Source of the DNA: Alitta virens
Lineage: Eukaryota > Annelida > Polychaeta > Phyllodocida > Nereididae
Length of the DNA stretch: 64,000 bases
Reading direction: 5' to 3'
NCBI GenBank assembly: GCA_932294295.1
Contig: OW028579.1
Location: 3,815,370-3,879,369 of the forward strand
In this document: piece after piece, positions 33,247-43,461 of the stretch
Layout: each line of letters begins with the position of its first letter
Position numbering within the stretch: the first letter of the stretch is position 1
Made by a program: the position numbers and the translations under genes
Notes under the pieces: model-generated
Told to the model about the DNA's origin: nothing
The model's input: only the letters and a program-made list of their open reading frames with translations
Database searches by the model: none

Positions 33247-33560
33247 CTTGTGTAAATAAATAAATAAATAGTCCAATCTTGGACTATTTATTTATTGAAC
33301 ATATTTACACAGGGTGTATACAATCAGTTTTTCATGTGAAGCCTGTTAAGAAAATATAAAAAAAAAAAGATAAAAATAAAATAAGCAAAATATTATAAAA
33401 GCATAAGATTTACATTAAAATATAAACTTTAAGTGCTTTTTTGAAAGAATTAAGATCATTAATGTCCTTCATTTTATCAGGTAAAGAGTTCCAGTAACTA
33501 GCACCACAATAAGCAAATGTTCTATGCTGAAACTGATTCAATTCAAAACCGAGCAATACT
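33247..33560 (-). pseudogene. LINE remnant: reverse transcriptase C-terminus and 3' UTR
   Basis: On the minus strand the frame reads FAYCGASYWNSLPDKMKDIN and continues DLNSFKKALKVYILM to a stop near 33419. The W-N-S-L-P core followed by an S-F-K-x-x-L-K helix is characteristic of the C-terminal end of LINE proteins of the CR1/L2/Jockey-like groups. A 3' UTR of about 170 bp follows, ending in AATAAATAAATA. The copy is 5'-truncated at a microsatellite. The exact clade is not decidable from this piece. Confidence 0.75.
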
Positions 33561-33640
33561 ATCTATCTATCTATCTCTCTATCTCTCTATCTCTCTATCC
33601 ATCCATCCATCCATCCATCCATCCATCCATCCATCCATCC

Positions 33641-33672
<32 letters not shown>

Positions 33673-33691
33673 CTCTCTCTATCTCTCCCAT
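33559..33691. repeat. Compound tetranucleotide microsatellite
   Basis: (ATCT)n, then (ATCC)n, then (ATCT)n and (CTCT)n. Frames of 68 and 122 codons running through it (SIHPSIHPS-type) are artefacts. Confidence 0.95.
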
Positions 33692-33989
33692 ACCATACCA
33701 TACGAGCATCGAGCAATCACTAAAATTATGCGACATGACAATCTAAATCAGATTTCAATGGTTTTTGATTTTGTGCCCCAAATCAAAGATAATTGGCCAA
33801 ATTGGATGCTTTATTGTAAGAACTGCACAATATTAACCAATCCAGTCAAATATATCAGGTATATATGGGTCAATCTACCATGGGTGGAATGAAGTTCACC
33901 CGATGACCACAGGGCATAGGTATTCACCCCAGAAACCAACACCCCTGCCACCTAATTTGAAAAAACCACCCGATGGGGTGTTAAATATT

Positions 33990-34125
33990 CATGCAGGTAA
34001 GTAGCCTAGTGGTTTTGAACTACACAGCTCTCCTCAGGGTCCTGGGTTAGATTCCCAGTTTCCCACCTGGGCACTCTGATTGACAAAAGCCTCAGATGGC
34101 AAATGTTCGGACGAGAACTTAGCGA
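33990..34125 (+). mobile_element. tRNA-derived SINE fragment (type D)
   Basis: GTAGCCTAGTGGTTTTGAAC as A-box region, then GGGTTAGATTCCC as B-box, followed by ACCTGGGCACTCTGATTGAC and GTTCGGACGAGAACTTAG. The GGACGAGA..TTA motif echoes the GGATGAGACGTTAA block of SINE-B. Confidence 0.55.
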
Positions 34126-34249
34126 TACATAAATTGTGGTCAATGAAATTTATAAAAACATTGTATTGATTTTCCAGCCAAAGGGACATTGCGATTCATC
34201 AAATTACGCACCCACTAATTATCACTAAGGCATTAAAAACAATTTTTAT

Positions 34250-34490
34250 TAAGCGGCGTTCACACTGTCAACGATAAGACCTACAAGTGACCGTTTTTGG
34301 CGTTGCAACTCTTGTCCGACGGTTGCGTATGCTTATTTCGACAATTCGAGACGTCTGATTGGCTGAAAGGCCTTAAAATGTATTATTTTTTAGTGATGAC
34401 GAACGACAATCATTCTTGACTAAACGCTTGCCAAATAAAAAAAGATAATTTTCGGAAATAGTGTAAACCGTGACCCATCGTTGACCTATA
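34250..34490 (+). repeat. Dispersed repeat, inverted partner at 47200-47410
   Basis: Shares GCGTTGCAACTCTTGTCCGA, the ACGTCT-ATTGG region and AAAGATAATTTT with the reverse complement of 47200-47410. The outer ends (GTTCACACTGTCAACG and GTGTAAACCGTGACC) suggest a MITE, but the termini are unclear. Confidence 0.7.
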
Positions 34491-35027
34491 AACCAGGTAA
34501 ACTAATCATAGTGCCAAAAGCCCTGTTATACACGTAAATATATCAATCTGATATATATTGTAGAAAACAGCATTGTATTGATTTATTTGTTGTCACATAG
34601 AACTTACTGGCTAGCATAAACAATTCAATTATGTTAAGATTGTATTACTTTTTCACATAATTTATCATTCAGGACATGTTACCATATGAAATTATTCACA
34701 CACCATAGTTATACACAGTCACATTTTAAGAAAATAATATATTATAACTAATATGTCAAATTCATGAGCATTTCAATTTGTTTTCTATTCTTGTCTCGTT
34801 TCCTTGACTCTTGTTGATCAGTCTGTGAAATATATGTATAAATAGCTAAATGATTCAATTAGTTTAAAGGAGCAGTCTCATTAGTTTAAGCACATTATTT
34901 CTGTTTGTTTTTATAAAAAAAGGCAATTGGAAAATGATATTAAAACATGCTGTGATATCAGGAAAGATACCTAAGCACAACTATAGAAAAAAAGAGCTAA
35001 ATTTAGCATTCACCTTTATGCCCATTA
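34491..35027. other. Intergenic, AT-rich
   Basis: Nothing recognised before the TA-flanked MITE. Confidence 0.5.
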
Positions 35028-35289
35028 CACTGTTAATAAATTTGACGAATTAGGTTCGTCAAAATGATGAATTAGATTAATATTTTGATGATGTCTTATT
35101 TGATGAACTTTGCTTCGACATTAGTATGAACCTAGTTCGTCATTTGACTAACTCCAACATGTTGGTCATATGATCAGTGATGGTAATCATTAGACAGACT
35201 GCTGTTGTACTCATTTTTTGATGAATAAGGTTCGTCAAATTATCAACTCATCGTTTGACGAACCTAATTTGTCAGATTTATTTTCAGTG
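35028..35289. mobile_element. 262-bp MITE (TTTGACGAA family), copy 1
   Basis: TIRs begin CACTG (left CACTGTTAATAAATTTGACG, right inverse CACTGAAAATAAATCTGAC) and a TA precedes the left end. The interior repeats TTTGACGAA/TTCGTCAAA in both orientations several times. Exactly the same length as copy 2 at 38947-39208, which is in the opposite orientation. Confidence 0.85.
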
Positions 35290-35741
35290 TGTAGGCTATT
35301 TTTATGAACAAGCTTAACTCTTCTGGCTTTAACAGTGGGTAATCTTGCACACATTTAGCAGAAAATGGAAGAAAAGTCTAATTTTAGCTGCTCATTTCAA
35401 GGGCAGTATTACTGATTACACCAATTTTAATACCTTGATATGCTGCTGAATACTATTGTGGTCCTCTGAGGAAGGTCATTGCATGGGGCAGTAATTGTCA
35501 AAACCATACATCTGATGATCACTTCGCTTGCCTGTCAAACCTTGGTGCTTATCATTTCTCAAAATGCCTTCACCGAACGTTGAGTTGTACTAATTGCTTT
35601 TGAATATAATACATTTTATAAAAAGATGTTTATATGCATGTAACATATTAAATAAAATTAAATCATTTCTTATACCAAATAATAAAAAGTTCTTTCACTG
35701 TTTCTCAATGAATTATCTTATTATTTGAAACTAAATGTAGA
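35290..35741. other. Intergenic between MITE copies
   Basis: No gene or repeat supported. Confidence 0.5.
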
Positions 35742-35829
35742 ACATTGTACGCATTTTTCGACGAATAATGTTCGTCAAATGATCAATTTATCGTTTTACG
35801 AACCTAATTCGTCAAATTTATTTTCAGTG
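35742..35829. mobile_element. TTTGACGAA-family MITE, right-end fragment
   Basis: About 88 bp equal to the right third of copy 1, ending GTCAAATTTATTTTCAGTG followed by TA. Confidence 0.8.
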
Positions 35830-36113
35830 TATACACTCCCTAACAAGACACAATTTAAGTGATGTGCGTAGCGGGGGCTTCAAAAGTGGCTTTGATGGGT
35901 CCCAGTCTCTCTAGTTTAACTTTCATCTAGTCCCCAAACAGTTTGGCACTGTCCTTTTGGTCAAAGGGTTGACGATAAATAAATTATAAAATACAGAAGT
36001 TTTTCCTTTTTCCAGAGTACCGTTTGGAACAACAAATAAGCTCTCAAATTGGTAAACGTTCTCATGGCTCTTGTGTCAGCATTTGGACAGCTTTGTACAT
36101 AGCAACAGTACTA
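35830..36113. other. Intergenic, nothing recognised
   Basis: Short unique stretch between two MITEs. Confidence 0.5.
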
Positions 36114-36264
36114 CATGGCCAATTGTGCCACGAGCGTTTTCCATGCGTTTGGATAAACGCATGGAAAACGCATGGTTTTTGCCTCATTATAATTAGCTAA
36201 AAACCATGCCTTTTCCATGCGTTTATCCTTCTCATGGAATGCGCACATGGCACATTTGGCCATG
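36114..36264. mobile_element. Hairpin MITE copy 8
   Basis: 151 bp with TA on both sides. It retains both inner arm blocks and the CTCATTATAATTAGC loop. The left arm has CCACGAGCG in place of CCACGTGCG. Confidence 0.88.
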
Positions 36265-37050
36265 TAGTACTACTTATATAAGAATGTAACCAATGGAGAG
36301 AAAAATTAACAGAGCCTACAGGTGGCACTATGACTGTAGCACATAAACTGACAATACGATGACGTCACTAATAATTGTTACAAGGATGAAATCACAGAAT
36401 AGATGACGTCTTCAAACAATACGTATCTGCTAATATGTCAGTGACCTCTTGTGGTACTTTTTCTCCATTACTAACCACCTGATGCCACAAGCTGAACCGA
36501 GCCGTAACTAGCTGGAGACACCTAGTAACCAACTCAAAGATAAATAAGTTGGATTAAAGGGAATTGTTCCTCAACTCGCAGTAATATGAAGGTCCTCACT
36601 TCAGGTTGTCTCCATTTTCATATATAATATATATATATATCGTACTAGAATTCATTATTCTGGGTGAAATTTGTCATTTAACTAGATCTATTAGCAGCAA
36701 TTGGCATGTCAAAAATCCTATTTGGACTCGAATTTTGCAGACTCCCATTTTGAACTGTTTGAACCTGCTGGTCGGAATTAGGTCAAGTCATGAGCCTGGG
36801 CATGGTCAAATCATTGCCAGGCTCTGGGGTCACATGGAGCAGGGGGCATCATGGGACCAGGGCACTGAGTGGAGTGAGGGTGAAATGACAGTTACAAGTA
36901 TCATTCGGATAAAATAGCTTATCTTGAGAAACTTGCTGAATGATTTTACCTGAAACTGGTGGAATTGATTAGATAAAAGTACTGAGGGAATGTAGGGTCC
37001 AAAATAATATATTATGATGACTATGACAGTTGATGTTATGAGAACAATTT
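36265..37050. other. Intergenic with one CRE-like site
   Basis: GATGACGTCAC at about 36359 is a full CRE half-palindrome, and ATGACGTC recurs at about 36401. A 103-codon frame at 36606-36917 has no domain. No gene is supported. Confidence 0.4.
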
Positions 37051-37065
37051 CCTTTGACATTCCAG

Positions 37066-37234
37066 GGGCGGGGGCCTAGCTCAGAGGTAGCGCTCTGGGC
37101 TTCCAACCACTGGGTCCCGGGTTCGATTCCCGGTCGAGCCTTAGTTGGATGGCTGTTTGCCATGGTCTCTGCCTGTCCTAATTAGCCCAACTGGTGCAGA
37201 AATACAGGACATAAAGCCCTAATCACCCACCCAT
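37066..37234 (+). mobile_element. SINE-A, internal deletion
   Basis: Complete head with TAGCTCAGAGG and GGTTCGATTCC. The body lacks the CATCCTTCGTCTCATT block (GGCTGTTTGCCATGG). Imperfect target duplication: CCTTTGACATTCCAG at 37051-37065 and CCTTTGACCTTCCCAG just after. Confidence 0.9.
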
Positions 37235-37263
37235 CCTTTGACCTTCCCAGGAAGAATAGCAAA

Positions 37264-37580
37264 AACATAGCTAAGTTAAAATAGGATCAGATATAATTAT
37301 GTATTGTTCCAACTTATCTGTCTCATTAAGGATTCTATCTTACTCATCAGTATGTTAAATTGTATATTTTACTCTGGGGGCTATAGGGCTTTGAGTGTAT
37401 CTTGACTCCTAAGTAGTGATGCAAGTTATCAATGATATACACTACATCATTGACTTTTAGTAGAACCCTGCTGTGGCGAGTACAACTCATTCAGGAGACA
37501 CTGTTTGCCGTTTTATCTACTTTGTGTCTTCTTACTGTCATCACAATAACTACGTACACAAAGCTTTTCATTTTCAGTTA
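37264..37580 (-). repeat. Inverted copy of the 3.79-4.11 kb repeat
   Basis: Reverse complement of 3786-4113. The 102-codon plus frame (37432-37740) starts inside it and is not maintained in the other copy. Confidence 0.75.
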
Positions 37581-37879
37581 CGCTCAAAACCAGTTTGTAA
37601 ACAATAGATTTGTGACATCACAAGGCTTTATTTCTTGTCATCTATGGCTGATGACGCCCAACAGTCACTGCCAAATGTTTCCGTCAAGGCAACTGTTGGC
37701 AGCCTCACCAAAGAGACTAAATTGCTGCACATCAAAGTGAAGACTTGTTAAGCAGTTGCAAACAATGTGTTTAGCTAATACCTTTCGTTGCAGTATCTCT
37801 TCGTGTAAAAATACACAAACTACAACTGAACGAATGCAGCGCAAGGATTCTTATTGAAGCAACAATACAGAAAGTTGCC
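37581..37879. other. Intergenic, nothing recognised
   Basis: Unique sequence between a dispersed repeat and an A/T-rich tail. Confidence 0.45.
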
Positions 37880-38005
37880 AAATTTTTATTTATTCATTTA
37901 TTTATGGATAAATCACATAAATGAACATGAAACTATACTTGTAAAGTCAGGCAGCTAAAACTTTATACAATGAAAAAAAAAGAAAGAAAGAAAAAGAAAG
38001 TGGCA
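37880..38005 (-). repeat. Possible LINE 3' end (antisense)
   Basis: TTTTTATTTATTCATTTATT followed by A-rich sequence ending in an AAAGAAAGAAAG tract. It resembles the antisense start of the 33.25-kb LINE tail only in general style. Confidence 0.25.
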
Positions 38006-38051
38006 TGTGTCAATGTCACGTCAACTGACTATTAGTCAGTTATTGGTCCTA

Positions 38052-38128
38052 CATGGCCAATTGTGCCACGTGCGTTTTCCATGCGTTTATCCTTCTCAAG
38101 GAAAACGCACGTGGCACATTTGGCCATG
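38052..38128. mobile_element. Hairpin MITE copy 9, 77-bp short form
   Basis: Outer arms only, CATGGCCAATTGTGCCACG to the inverse CGTGGCACATTTGGCCATG, preceded by TA. Independent second example of the short form. Confidence 0.87.
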
Positions 38129-38160
38129 TTGTATGTGCTAGATGTGTGTTTGATATAATC

Positions 38161-38309
38161 CATGTGAGATTTTAAACCTTATACAGACGTAGGAAATTGA
38201 CTCACCTTGAACTAATGACTGGAAGTTGCAGTTTCTGTGATGGTGTTATAGCTGAAAGCTCCAGGTGACCTAAGTTCTTACGTCTGCACAAGGTTTAAAA
38301 TCTGACATG
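38161..38309. repeat. Foldback repeat, arms about 30-40 bp
   Basis: CATGTGAGATTTTAAACCTT and ACAGACG on the left pair with CGTCTGCACAAGGTTTAAAA and TCTGACATG on the right. The loop is about 90 bases. Confidence 0.7.
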
Positions 38310-38523
38310 AATCATCCATATCTGTACATTATATTGGAGATTTGTGCTTCAATAAATTTATTAGCTTAGTTTCTTTCTCAATTTTATTATAAGTAGGAGA
38401 AATTTGAAAAAAAAAGGTTCGCGATCTGCAGTGTTTCTTCCCAAAGCCAGAATTAAAAATACTTGAAGGCAATGAGTTTCTTGAGGGTCGATTATTTGCT
38501 TACAATTTGTCCAAACATACCTA
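38310..38523. other. Short intergenic stretch
   Basis: Nothing recognised. Confidence 0.4.
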
Positions 38524-38663
38524 CATGGCCAAATGTGCCACGTGCGTTTTTCATGCGTTTGGATAAACGCATGGTTTTTGCCTCATTATAATTAGCTAAA
38601 GACCACGCGTTTTCCATGCGTTTATCTTTCTCGTGGAAAACGCACGTGGCACATTTGGCCAGG
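38524..38663. mobile_element. Hairpin MITE copy 10
   Basis: 140-bp copy; the right end is mutated (GGCCAGG for GGCCATG) but TA still flanks both sides. Confidence 0.87.
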
Positions 38664-38946
38664 TAGGGACATGATTTACTCTAGTTGCGGGCTATGAAAT
38701 AATTTCTCAGAAATTTGCCAATGGCATGTTCTTTGATAAAATTCTCAGTTCACAACCTCAGTGAAAAGAATTAAAGGAAAATCCCTTAAAAAGCGAAATG
38801 CACAAAATAAATTTGATCTGAAAACTGCTGGACAGGACGCAATTATAATAGTATAATGTTGATATAAAATATCTCAGATATCCAAAGTGTGGATCAGTAC
38901 ATATGGGATGGCTGTATTGCCAAATACGGTATTGTAAAGCAACATA

Positions 38947-39208
38947 CACTGAAAATAAATTCGACGAATTAGGTTCGTCAAACGATGAGTTGATAATTTG
39001 ACGAACCTTATTCGTCGAAAAATGTGTACAACAGCAGCTTGTCTAATGATTACCATCACTGATCATATGACCAACATGTTGGAGTTAGTCAAATGACGAA
39101 CTAGGTTCGTACTAATGTCGAAGCAAAGTTCATCAAATAAGACATCATCAAAATATTAACTTAATTCATCATTTTGACGAACCTAATTCGTCAAATTTAT
39201 TTTCAGTG
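38947..39208. mobile_element. 262-bp MITE (TTTGACGAA family), copy 2
   Basis: TA-CACTGAAAATAAATTCGACG at the left and GTCAAATTTATTTTCAGTG-TA at the right. Opposite orientation to the copy at 35028-35289 and of identical length. Confidence 0.88.
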
Positions 39209-39257
39209 TAGGCTATTAACTTTGAGCTATGTGCTACTTGCTGTATACTGGCATAAT

Positions 39258-39575
39258 AGTCTTTTCGCAGAGCAGCCCTGAATTCAGCATGACATAAGTC
39301 TTTCTTCTCCTCTCAACACTAATTTTGCTTTTCAGACATAGAAGATGATAACTGACTTATCCAATAAATGTAATTTTCTCGGGGAAATAACAAAAATTAA
39401 TTGAATGATAAGATGTCAAATATACTAAAATGCACAAGATATGTACTATTATAGGATGCACTTTGCTGCAGCCAATCACAGATGAGGGCGGCAACTTTTT
39501 CAGCCAATAGAATAGCAGTATTCTGTCGTAGCAACCTGGTGGAAATATCAAGAAGCTTCCGTGAAAATCCACTAT
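39258..39575 (+). repeat. Dispersed repeat with CCAAT block, copy 2
   Basis: Partner of 31060-31375. It keeps AGCCAATCAC and AGCCAATAGAA, but GGGCGGCAAC replaces the E2F-like GGGCGGGAAC. It begins 50 bp after the 262-bp MITE. Confidence 0.8.
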
Positions 39576-40605
39576 TGTCCACGCACAACATGATCTTATG
39601 TGGGTGGGCATGATAAGCTTTGTTTGTGCTCTTTATATTAGGTTGTACATATTTTGCCATAATTGATTCATTTGTTACATTATTGCAATATATGTATTAT
39701 AAATAATGTATTATTGTATTTGTCCAGCCCATGTTGGGAGATTGCTTCGCCATTCACCTAATTTTCTTGGCACCTACCTGTCCTGATCAGCCCTATCTGA
39801 CGTAAAGATTGTCTCACTCACCCATTTTATTATTGTGTTCAAATGTGGGTTGGGGGGGGGGGGGTGTTTTGCCATTCAGATTGGATATCTTTTCTATCAT
39901 TGGCATAAACACTTCCGGCCACGTAAAGAGTGGGCTGGGGGGGGGGGGGGGGGTGGCTTTGATTTTCCTAATGTCCACTTGTTTTCTGTCATACGAAATG
40001 GATCAAAATGTTATCAATAAGACAAATCTCGACTTTCTAACCCATAAAAACCCCTCTCTGTACAAACCCTTATCCTACCTTCCAGTTTCCTATCTATGCA
40101 ATGATAATTTTTGCCATCTTGCCATCATTATGGCCATTTGTTATGGTCATAGGGAAGCAGCAGAAATTGCAATGGAGAACATAGCAAACTTATAGTTATT
40201 TCTTTACCAGAGATGTTTCTTTCAGATGAAAAGTTGGGATTAACATATCTGTTCATTTTGTACTGCTCCGTGCCATTTATGACAAAATATGACCAAAAAA
40301 AAAAACTGGTTGATATTTATTTAGAATTCTACTACACACCATGCAAATTAAATATTTTACAATTAAGACACTAATTTGTAGAATATCTGTATTCTTGCCA
40401 TAGAACTTTAAGGAAATCACTCGATAAAAATGTAGAAACCATTTGGCTTGTAATCAAAATTGCTCTGCTGTAAAATCAGTTATCACGTTCGACACATTTC
40501 CTTATAAAGAGATCAATAACAGTTTGATGTAATCAAATTTAATTTACTGCAATGATAGAGAAAATATTTTATCACTTAGTCTTGTAGGACCTTCGCCTGC
40601 TCATT
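39576..40605. other. Intergenic with two G-runs
   Basis: G-runs near 39850 and 39938. The 128-codon plus frame at 39809-40195 passes through both runs. Its start and length depend on homopolymer counts, so I do not call it a gene. The 5' flank near 39770-39800 (CACCTACCTGTCCTGATCAG, CTGACGTAAAG) is a decayed SINE-A-like 3' part. Confidence 0.4.
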
Positions 40606-40767
40606 CTTATATTATGCTGAGGCAAGTAAAAGATCCCGGTCATGGGGTAAATGTGTAAAATGGTTGGACTCCTCCTCTGTCTCACCTCATCAATCAACCC
40701 TCGATAGCGGCAAGAACTTGCCTTAGAGGGCTGCACTTTCCATATCTATCCATCTATCTATCTATCT
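40606..40767 (+). mobile_element. SINE-B, 3' portion
   Basis: TATGCTGAGGCAAGTAAAAG, CTCATCAATCAACCCTCGAT and TTGCCTTAGAGGGCTGCAC, ending in a (TATC)n tail. A SINE-A follows immediately, so the TATC tail probably served as its insertion site. Confidence 0.85.
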
Positions 40768-40940
40768 TGGGCTAGCTCAGTGGTAGCACGCTGGGTTTCC
40801 AGCCACTGGGTCCCGGGTTCAATCCCCGGTCGAGCCTAAGTTGGATGGCTGTTTCATCCTTCATCTCATTGCCATGGTCTCTGCCTGTTCTAATTAGCCC
40901 AACTGGTGCAGAAATACAGGACGTAAAACACCCACCCATC
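40768..40940 (+). mobile_element. SINE-A joined to a SINE-B tail
   Basis: Head with A-box TAGCTCAGTGG and B-box GGTTCAATCCC. The body runs to ACAGGACGTAAAACACCCAC. Its start abuts the (TATC)n tail of the upstream SINE-B. Confidence 0.88.
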
Positions 40941-41920
40941 CGCCTATTCTTAACCCGGGGCACTAGGTCTATTGGATGCTTTAGTTGATCCGAAGTGAAG
41001 GAACCTGTAATTATGTTTTTAGCAACTCTGTGAAGGGCAAGGGATGATTATGATAGCTATACTAAATCCTAAATGTTTCACAACACAATCATACTAAATA
41101 TGCCTGTATAGGCCTACAGTAACTACAATTTCCATGTCATTTATTGTTTGTCTATTGCCAGCCTGGCAGTGGTTCCATCATTTTTCGTGGTATTTTGCAT
41201 CAGGTAGATAAATATGGAGTCTAGGTATTATACATGTATAAACATCTTAATCTTCACTTAGATTTATATCGTCGATTACAGAGTATTATTACCAAAACCA
41301 TCAAAAGAGCGGGAAAATAATCAGTGCAGTTGGATCAGACAGAAGATTCTTTGAGAGGACCATGAAGTTTATTAGTGAATGAATAATGTTGAACATCTAA
41401 TGAGAGTTTTTAGCCCTAATATTAGAAAAGTGGAAAAATACAAACCTACAGTATTTTGATGGGTAATTTAAGCAAAAAAATTGAAGCTTTTTTATTAAAT
41501 ACGATATGCTATCAAAGACGTTAGTAATAGTGTGTGCACTCATAATTCTTGAGCATAGAATTGATTCAGATGGGATAAAGTAATGTAAAATAGCGTGCAC
41601 ATATATAATACATATATAATCCCATGAAAAATACAAGCACTGCTGCATGGCCCTCATTCCGCGAACTCGGACGTAAATCAGAGACATGGTTGCTTGTCTA
41701 GTCTATTACCAATAAGTACAGTAAAACTTTCCGAAAATAGCTGGTCAGTCAGAAACTAAACAAAGCTAACTAGTCCAATATTGATATAATCTTTTGCCTG
41801 CTGCTAAACTAGTCGAACTATCAAAATTTCTCCTCCAAAATACAAAGCTAAAATAGCTTATTCAAAATGGCCTAAGTCACCCAAACGATATCTAGAGATA
41901 GGCCAGGATAGCTAAAGCTG
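40941..41920. other. Intergenic, nothing recognised
   Basis: AT-rich, about 1 kb. A 96-codon minus frame at 41397-41687 has no signal peptide or domain. Confidence 0.5.
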
Positions 41921-42261
41921 AAAGCTGCACTGTCTGTCAAATTTGCGATTTTATAAGACTCAATCAAATAGTTCATAAATAACCATTATTATCGCTAATT
42001 ACTAAAAAAACAAATCATACATTGAGAGAAAATCCAGACCAAAACTTTGGAACCACAATGGAAATGACATCATCACCATTGTTTAGTATGGTGATGTCAT
42101 CACTGGGCATGAAAAACTAATATTATATTATTTATTGTAAATTAAAACTCAGTTGTTGACCAAAAATGGTCATGTAATGGTAAAATATATCATGAAACGA
42201 GAAGGCAGTATTGATTTATATCATTACTTTTATGTGCAAATTTGACGGACAGTGCACCTTT
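41921..42261. mobile_element. Non-autonomous DNA element with AAAGNTGCACTG termini
   Basis: The left end TGCACTGTCTGTCAAATTTG pairs with the right end CAAATTTGACGGACAGTGCA; AAAG and CTTT extend the arms after one mismatch. The 341-bp interior lacks a transposase. Confidence 0.7.
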
Positions 42262-42400
42262 AAGGTAGAATCTACTAGCTTCAGAAATCTGAAGTCAGCC
42301 ACTTCAATAAGTTCTATAGTGTGAATTAGGCCCTTTTCGTTGATCAGTTAGCCCAAGGGCAGGTTAATCAATATTTAAACATCAATGGATCAAAATTCAC

Positions 42401-42677
42401 CTTGTGGATTATCCAAACTTGACATGACGTCATTGTGTTGCTTCTTGATTCCACTGCGTTCCCTGGTGACGTCATAATTCACTGGTTTTTTTACTCCATG
42501 TTCAAGGAATTTGTTGAACATTTGTTGATATCTGGTGGGTCTGTGCATATAAAAAGATTGGGCAAAGCCGTTATAAGCCAAGGGACCGTTATTCCATGAC
42601 GCTCTTGTACAGCGTAAAACGCATGACGTCATCAACGTTATGCAAAAAAGGCAACGTAGTGTCAATTTGAATGTCAT
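42401..42677 (-). CDS. Putative first exon of a secreted peptide precursor
   Basis: ATG at 42677 opens 92 codons plus one base before a donor CAAG|GTGAAT, so the intron is phase 1. Residues 1-26 make a signal peptide (hydrophobic core LFCITLMTSCVL, cleavage expected after TRA). The remainder starts SWNNGPLAYNGFAQSFYMHR and has no cysteine. PTRYQQMFNKFLEHG could form an amphipathic helix. Basic sites are GVKK (61-64) and SGIKK (75-79); neither is an amidation site. I do not recognise the family. Three TGACGTCA palindromes lie inside the exon. No upstream coding is needed; downstream exons are not identified, though the acceptor at 24194 has the matching phase. Confidence 0.5.
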
Positions 42678-43461
42678 ATTCTAGGGTGTAGGCACTGGGG
42701 GTTATGCAACAGTTAACTTTCCAGTTTTCTTAATTTAATCAAATTTGCTTTTTTTCAGAAAACTCAATCCCAAGTGGTGCAACTTGTTCAAGTTAGTTTA
42801 CAGCAGCGCTTCACTATAAAACCTAAATAATATAGTCCCGCGTGAAATTTGTTTCCAAAACTTTTAAAGTCACATCCAATTGTGTGTACATACAAAATCC
42901 TCAGAGACAGCTTTATTTCTGCTAGCCTGTAGCTTTTCTCTCTTGAAATACTTTCTGGAGGCACGGAGGAGGCCGGGGGAGGGGCCCACATGTACAAGGC
43001 AAGCCTGGTGGCGCCACCTATAACAAGACGTACCTCACAAAACAGCAAGCTTGCAAGAAATGTACAGTGCGCACTGCATAGCTGTCAACGTTTTACAGAG
43101 TTTATTATTTTATTTGTTAAAAATTGTAACATGTTATACGTATACTGATAAAGGGACACTGATTGTTATAAATTAAGCATCAGATTGACTACATTCCACA
43201 CATGAGATTTATGGAAGTGTTGATGTCATGCTGTTATTATTTAGCTGGTCCATTTGCAGCAAGTTTAATTTAGTGGCCCCCTCTCCACCCACTAGTTCAC
43301 TGCTTGATTTGAGCCCAGTTGTGGTGGGTTTTGAACAGGCAGTTACAACAAATACTTCCTCCCCCCTGGCAACAACATTGAAACATTGTTGTCTACTTCA
43401 TTTGAAGATGAAAACATTTTGTGTTGTAACAGTGCTTTCGTTCAGACTTTTCCAGTGATTT
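42678..43461. other. Flank of the 42.4-kb exon, no clear promoter
   Basis: Would contain the 5' region of the minus-strand exon. A GGTGGCGCCACC palindrome sits near 43007-43018. The 86-codon minus frame at 42788-43048 has no signal peptide. No TATA or CCAAT arrangement is convincing. Confidence 0.35.

Noticed and set aside
33517..33892. 68- and 122-codon plus frames
   Set aside because: Read through the ATCT/ATCC microsatellite (SIHPSIHPS repeats).
39809..40195. 128-codon plus frame
   Set aside because: Crosses two long G-runs whose length sets the frame; no domain is recognisable.
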